This document shows positions 63,702 to 64,000 of a stretch of DNA of 64,000 nt, piece after piece. The notes under the pieces were generated by a model. It was not told the origin of the DNA. It saw only the letters and a program-made list of their open reading frames with translations, and ran no database searches. The first letter of the stretch is position 1. Every line of letters starts with the position of its first letter. Position numbers and translations under genes: made by a program. Source of the DNA: Poriferisodalis sp965116245 (GTDB lineage: Bacteria; Actinomycetota; Acidimicrobiia; Acidimicrobiales; Poriferisodalaceae); NCBI GenBank assembly GCA_965116245.1, contig OZ220497.1, positions 558,001-622,000 on the forward strand, written 5' to 3'.

Positions 63702-64000
63702 GTGACGACTATTGCAAAAGCAGCGCAGGCCTACATCCGATTTCTTGGGCAAACCCGGAACCTGTCAGCCAACACACTAAGGGCCTACGAGTCAGACCTC
63801 GCGGGTCTCACCCAATCCTGCGGCCTTAGTTGCCCGGTCACGCAGCTTGACACTGCTGTGCTCGCGGACGACATCGATTCTCGGAGACGCACCGGCGATG
63901 TTGTCGCATCATTGCGACGCCGCGCAAGTACCTACCGCGGATTCGGCCGCTGGCTAGCCAAGACAGGGCACACCACCACAGACCCGGCCAGCGAACTCGA
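63702..64000 (+). CDS. Tyrosine recombinase (XerC/XerD-like), partial
   Basis: About 99 codons from GTG 63702, running off the right edge. The N-terminal core-binding (SAM-like) domain is typical: AAQAYIRFLGQTRNLSANTL, RAYESDLAGLTQSCG and VASLRRRASTYRGFGRWLAK. The catalytic domain (Arg-His-Arg-Tyr) lies beyond the window, so it is not possible to tell a Xer-type chromosome-dimer recombinase from an integrase of a mobile element. Its position at the end of an accessory region makes an integrase worth considering. Confidence 0.78.
   Translation, partial: MTTIAKAAQAYIRFLGQTRNLSANTLRAYESDLAGLTQSCGLSCPVTQLDTAVLADDIDSRRRTGDVVASLRRRASTYRGFGRWLAKTGHTTTDPASEL

Noticed and set aside
63702..64000. Prophage or integrative element with attachment site
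   Set aside because: Only the N-terminus of one tyrosine recombinase is present; no phage genes, att repeat or tRNA end is visible.

Overview
The window looks like a chromosomal segment of a high-GC actinobacterium, most likely a member of the Acidimicrobiia and quite possibly host- or sponge-associated. That placement is inferred from gene content: CaiB/BaiF CoA-transferases, luciferase-like monooxygenases, Baeyer-Villiger-type flavoproteins, DUF222/HNH endonuclease, and secreted RCC1/Fn3 proteins with very long poly-threonine linkers. No rRNA, tRNA or CRISPR array was seen.

Layout. 1-16.6 kb is catabolic and housekeeping: a partial Ltp2/thiolase-like gene, two tandem-fused CaiB/BaiF CoA-transferases, a CinA-like protein, a serine hydrolase, LLM oxidoreductases, a wHTH-TM-glycosidase fusion, queF next to a CBS-less IMPDH/GMP reductase, YceI, a haloalkane dehalogenase and a PNPOx-like protein. 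16.7-20.4 kb has a lipoprotein-like protein, a 66-aa protein and two tandem nucleotidyltransferase (MNT)-HEPN-like fusion genes. 20.8-25.7 kb has a large secreted RCC1-repeat protein with a C12 tract in its leader, a TolB-like propeller and a C26 amidotransferase-like peptidase. 26.2-35.7 kb has a Baeyer-Villiger monooxygenase, MFS and LLM genes, then a Liv-type ABC importer whose two permeases and one ATPase are fused into one 970-aa protein. 35.8-37.5 kb is an iron-homeostasis unit: DtxR-like regulator, an iron box, Bfd and Bfr. 37.6-51.5 kb has a DUF3179 lipoprotein, a polytopic glycosyltransferase-like protein, a second Baeyer-Villiger monooxygenase, SRPBCC, MFS, cupredoxin, enoyl-CoA hydratase, an odd glycine-repeat membrane protein, amidase, ABM monooxygenase and a lipoprotein serpin.

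51.7-59.6 kb is a rearranged accessory region. It starts with a secreted Fn3/Calx-beta protein whose start codon is preceded by a G16/C16 tract. Next come a 349-bp duplicated fxsA 5' segment, a headless rarA fragment, a second RCC1 protein, and a nest of IS3-family remnants in which one copy is inserted into a near-identical copy in the opposite orientation. The intact fxsA lies on the far side. 59.6-64 kb has an SH3b-domain membrane protein, a DUF222/HNH protein, an SRPBCC protein and the N-terminus of a tyrosine recombinase.

The most interesting theme is the pair of mononucleotide tracts (C12 at 23392-23403, G16 at 53625-53640), the only long ones I saw. Each lies just upstream of a gene for a large secreted repeat protein. 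At the second, an upstream ATG frame runs through the tract and would fuse in frame with the secreted protein if the tract were 14 or 17 long. This looks like an undescribed phase-variation system for surface proteins. A second theme is the abundance of short imperfect tandem repeats (about 12-18 bp) at gene ends and in low-complexity coding stretches.
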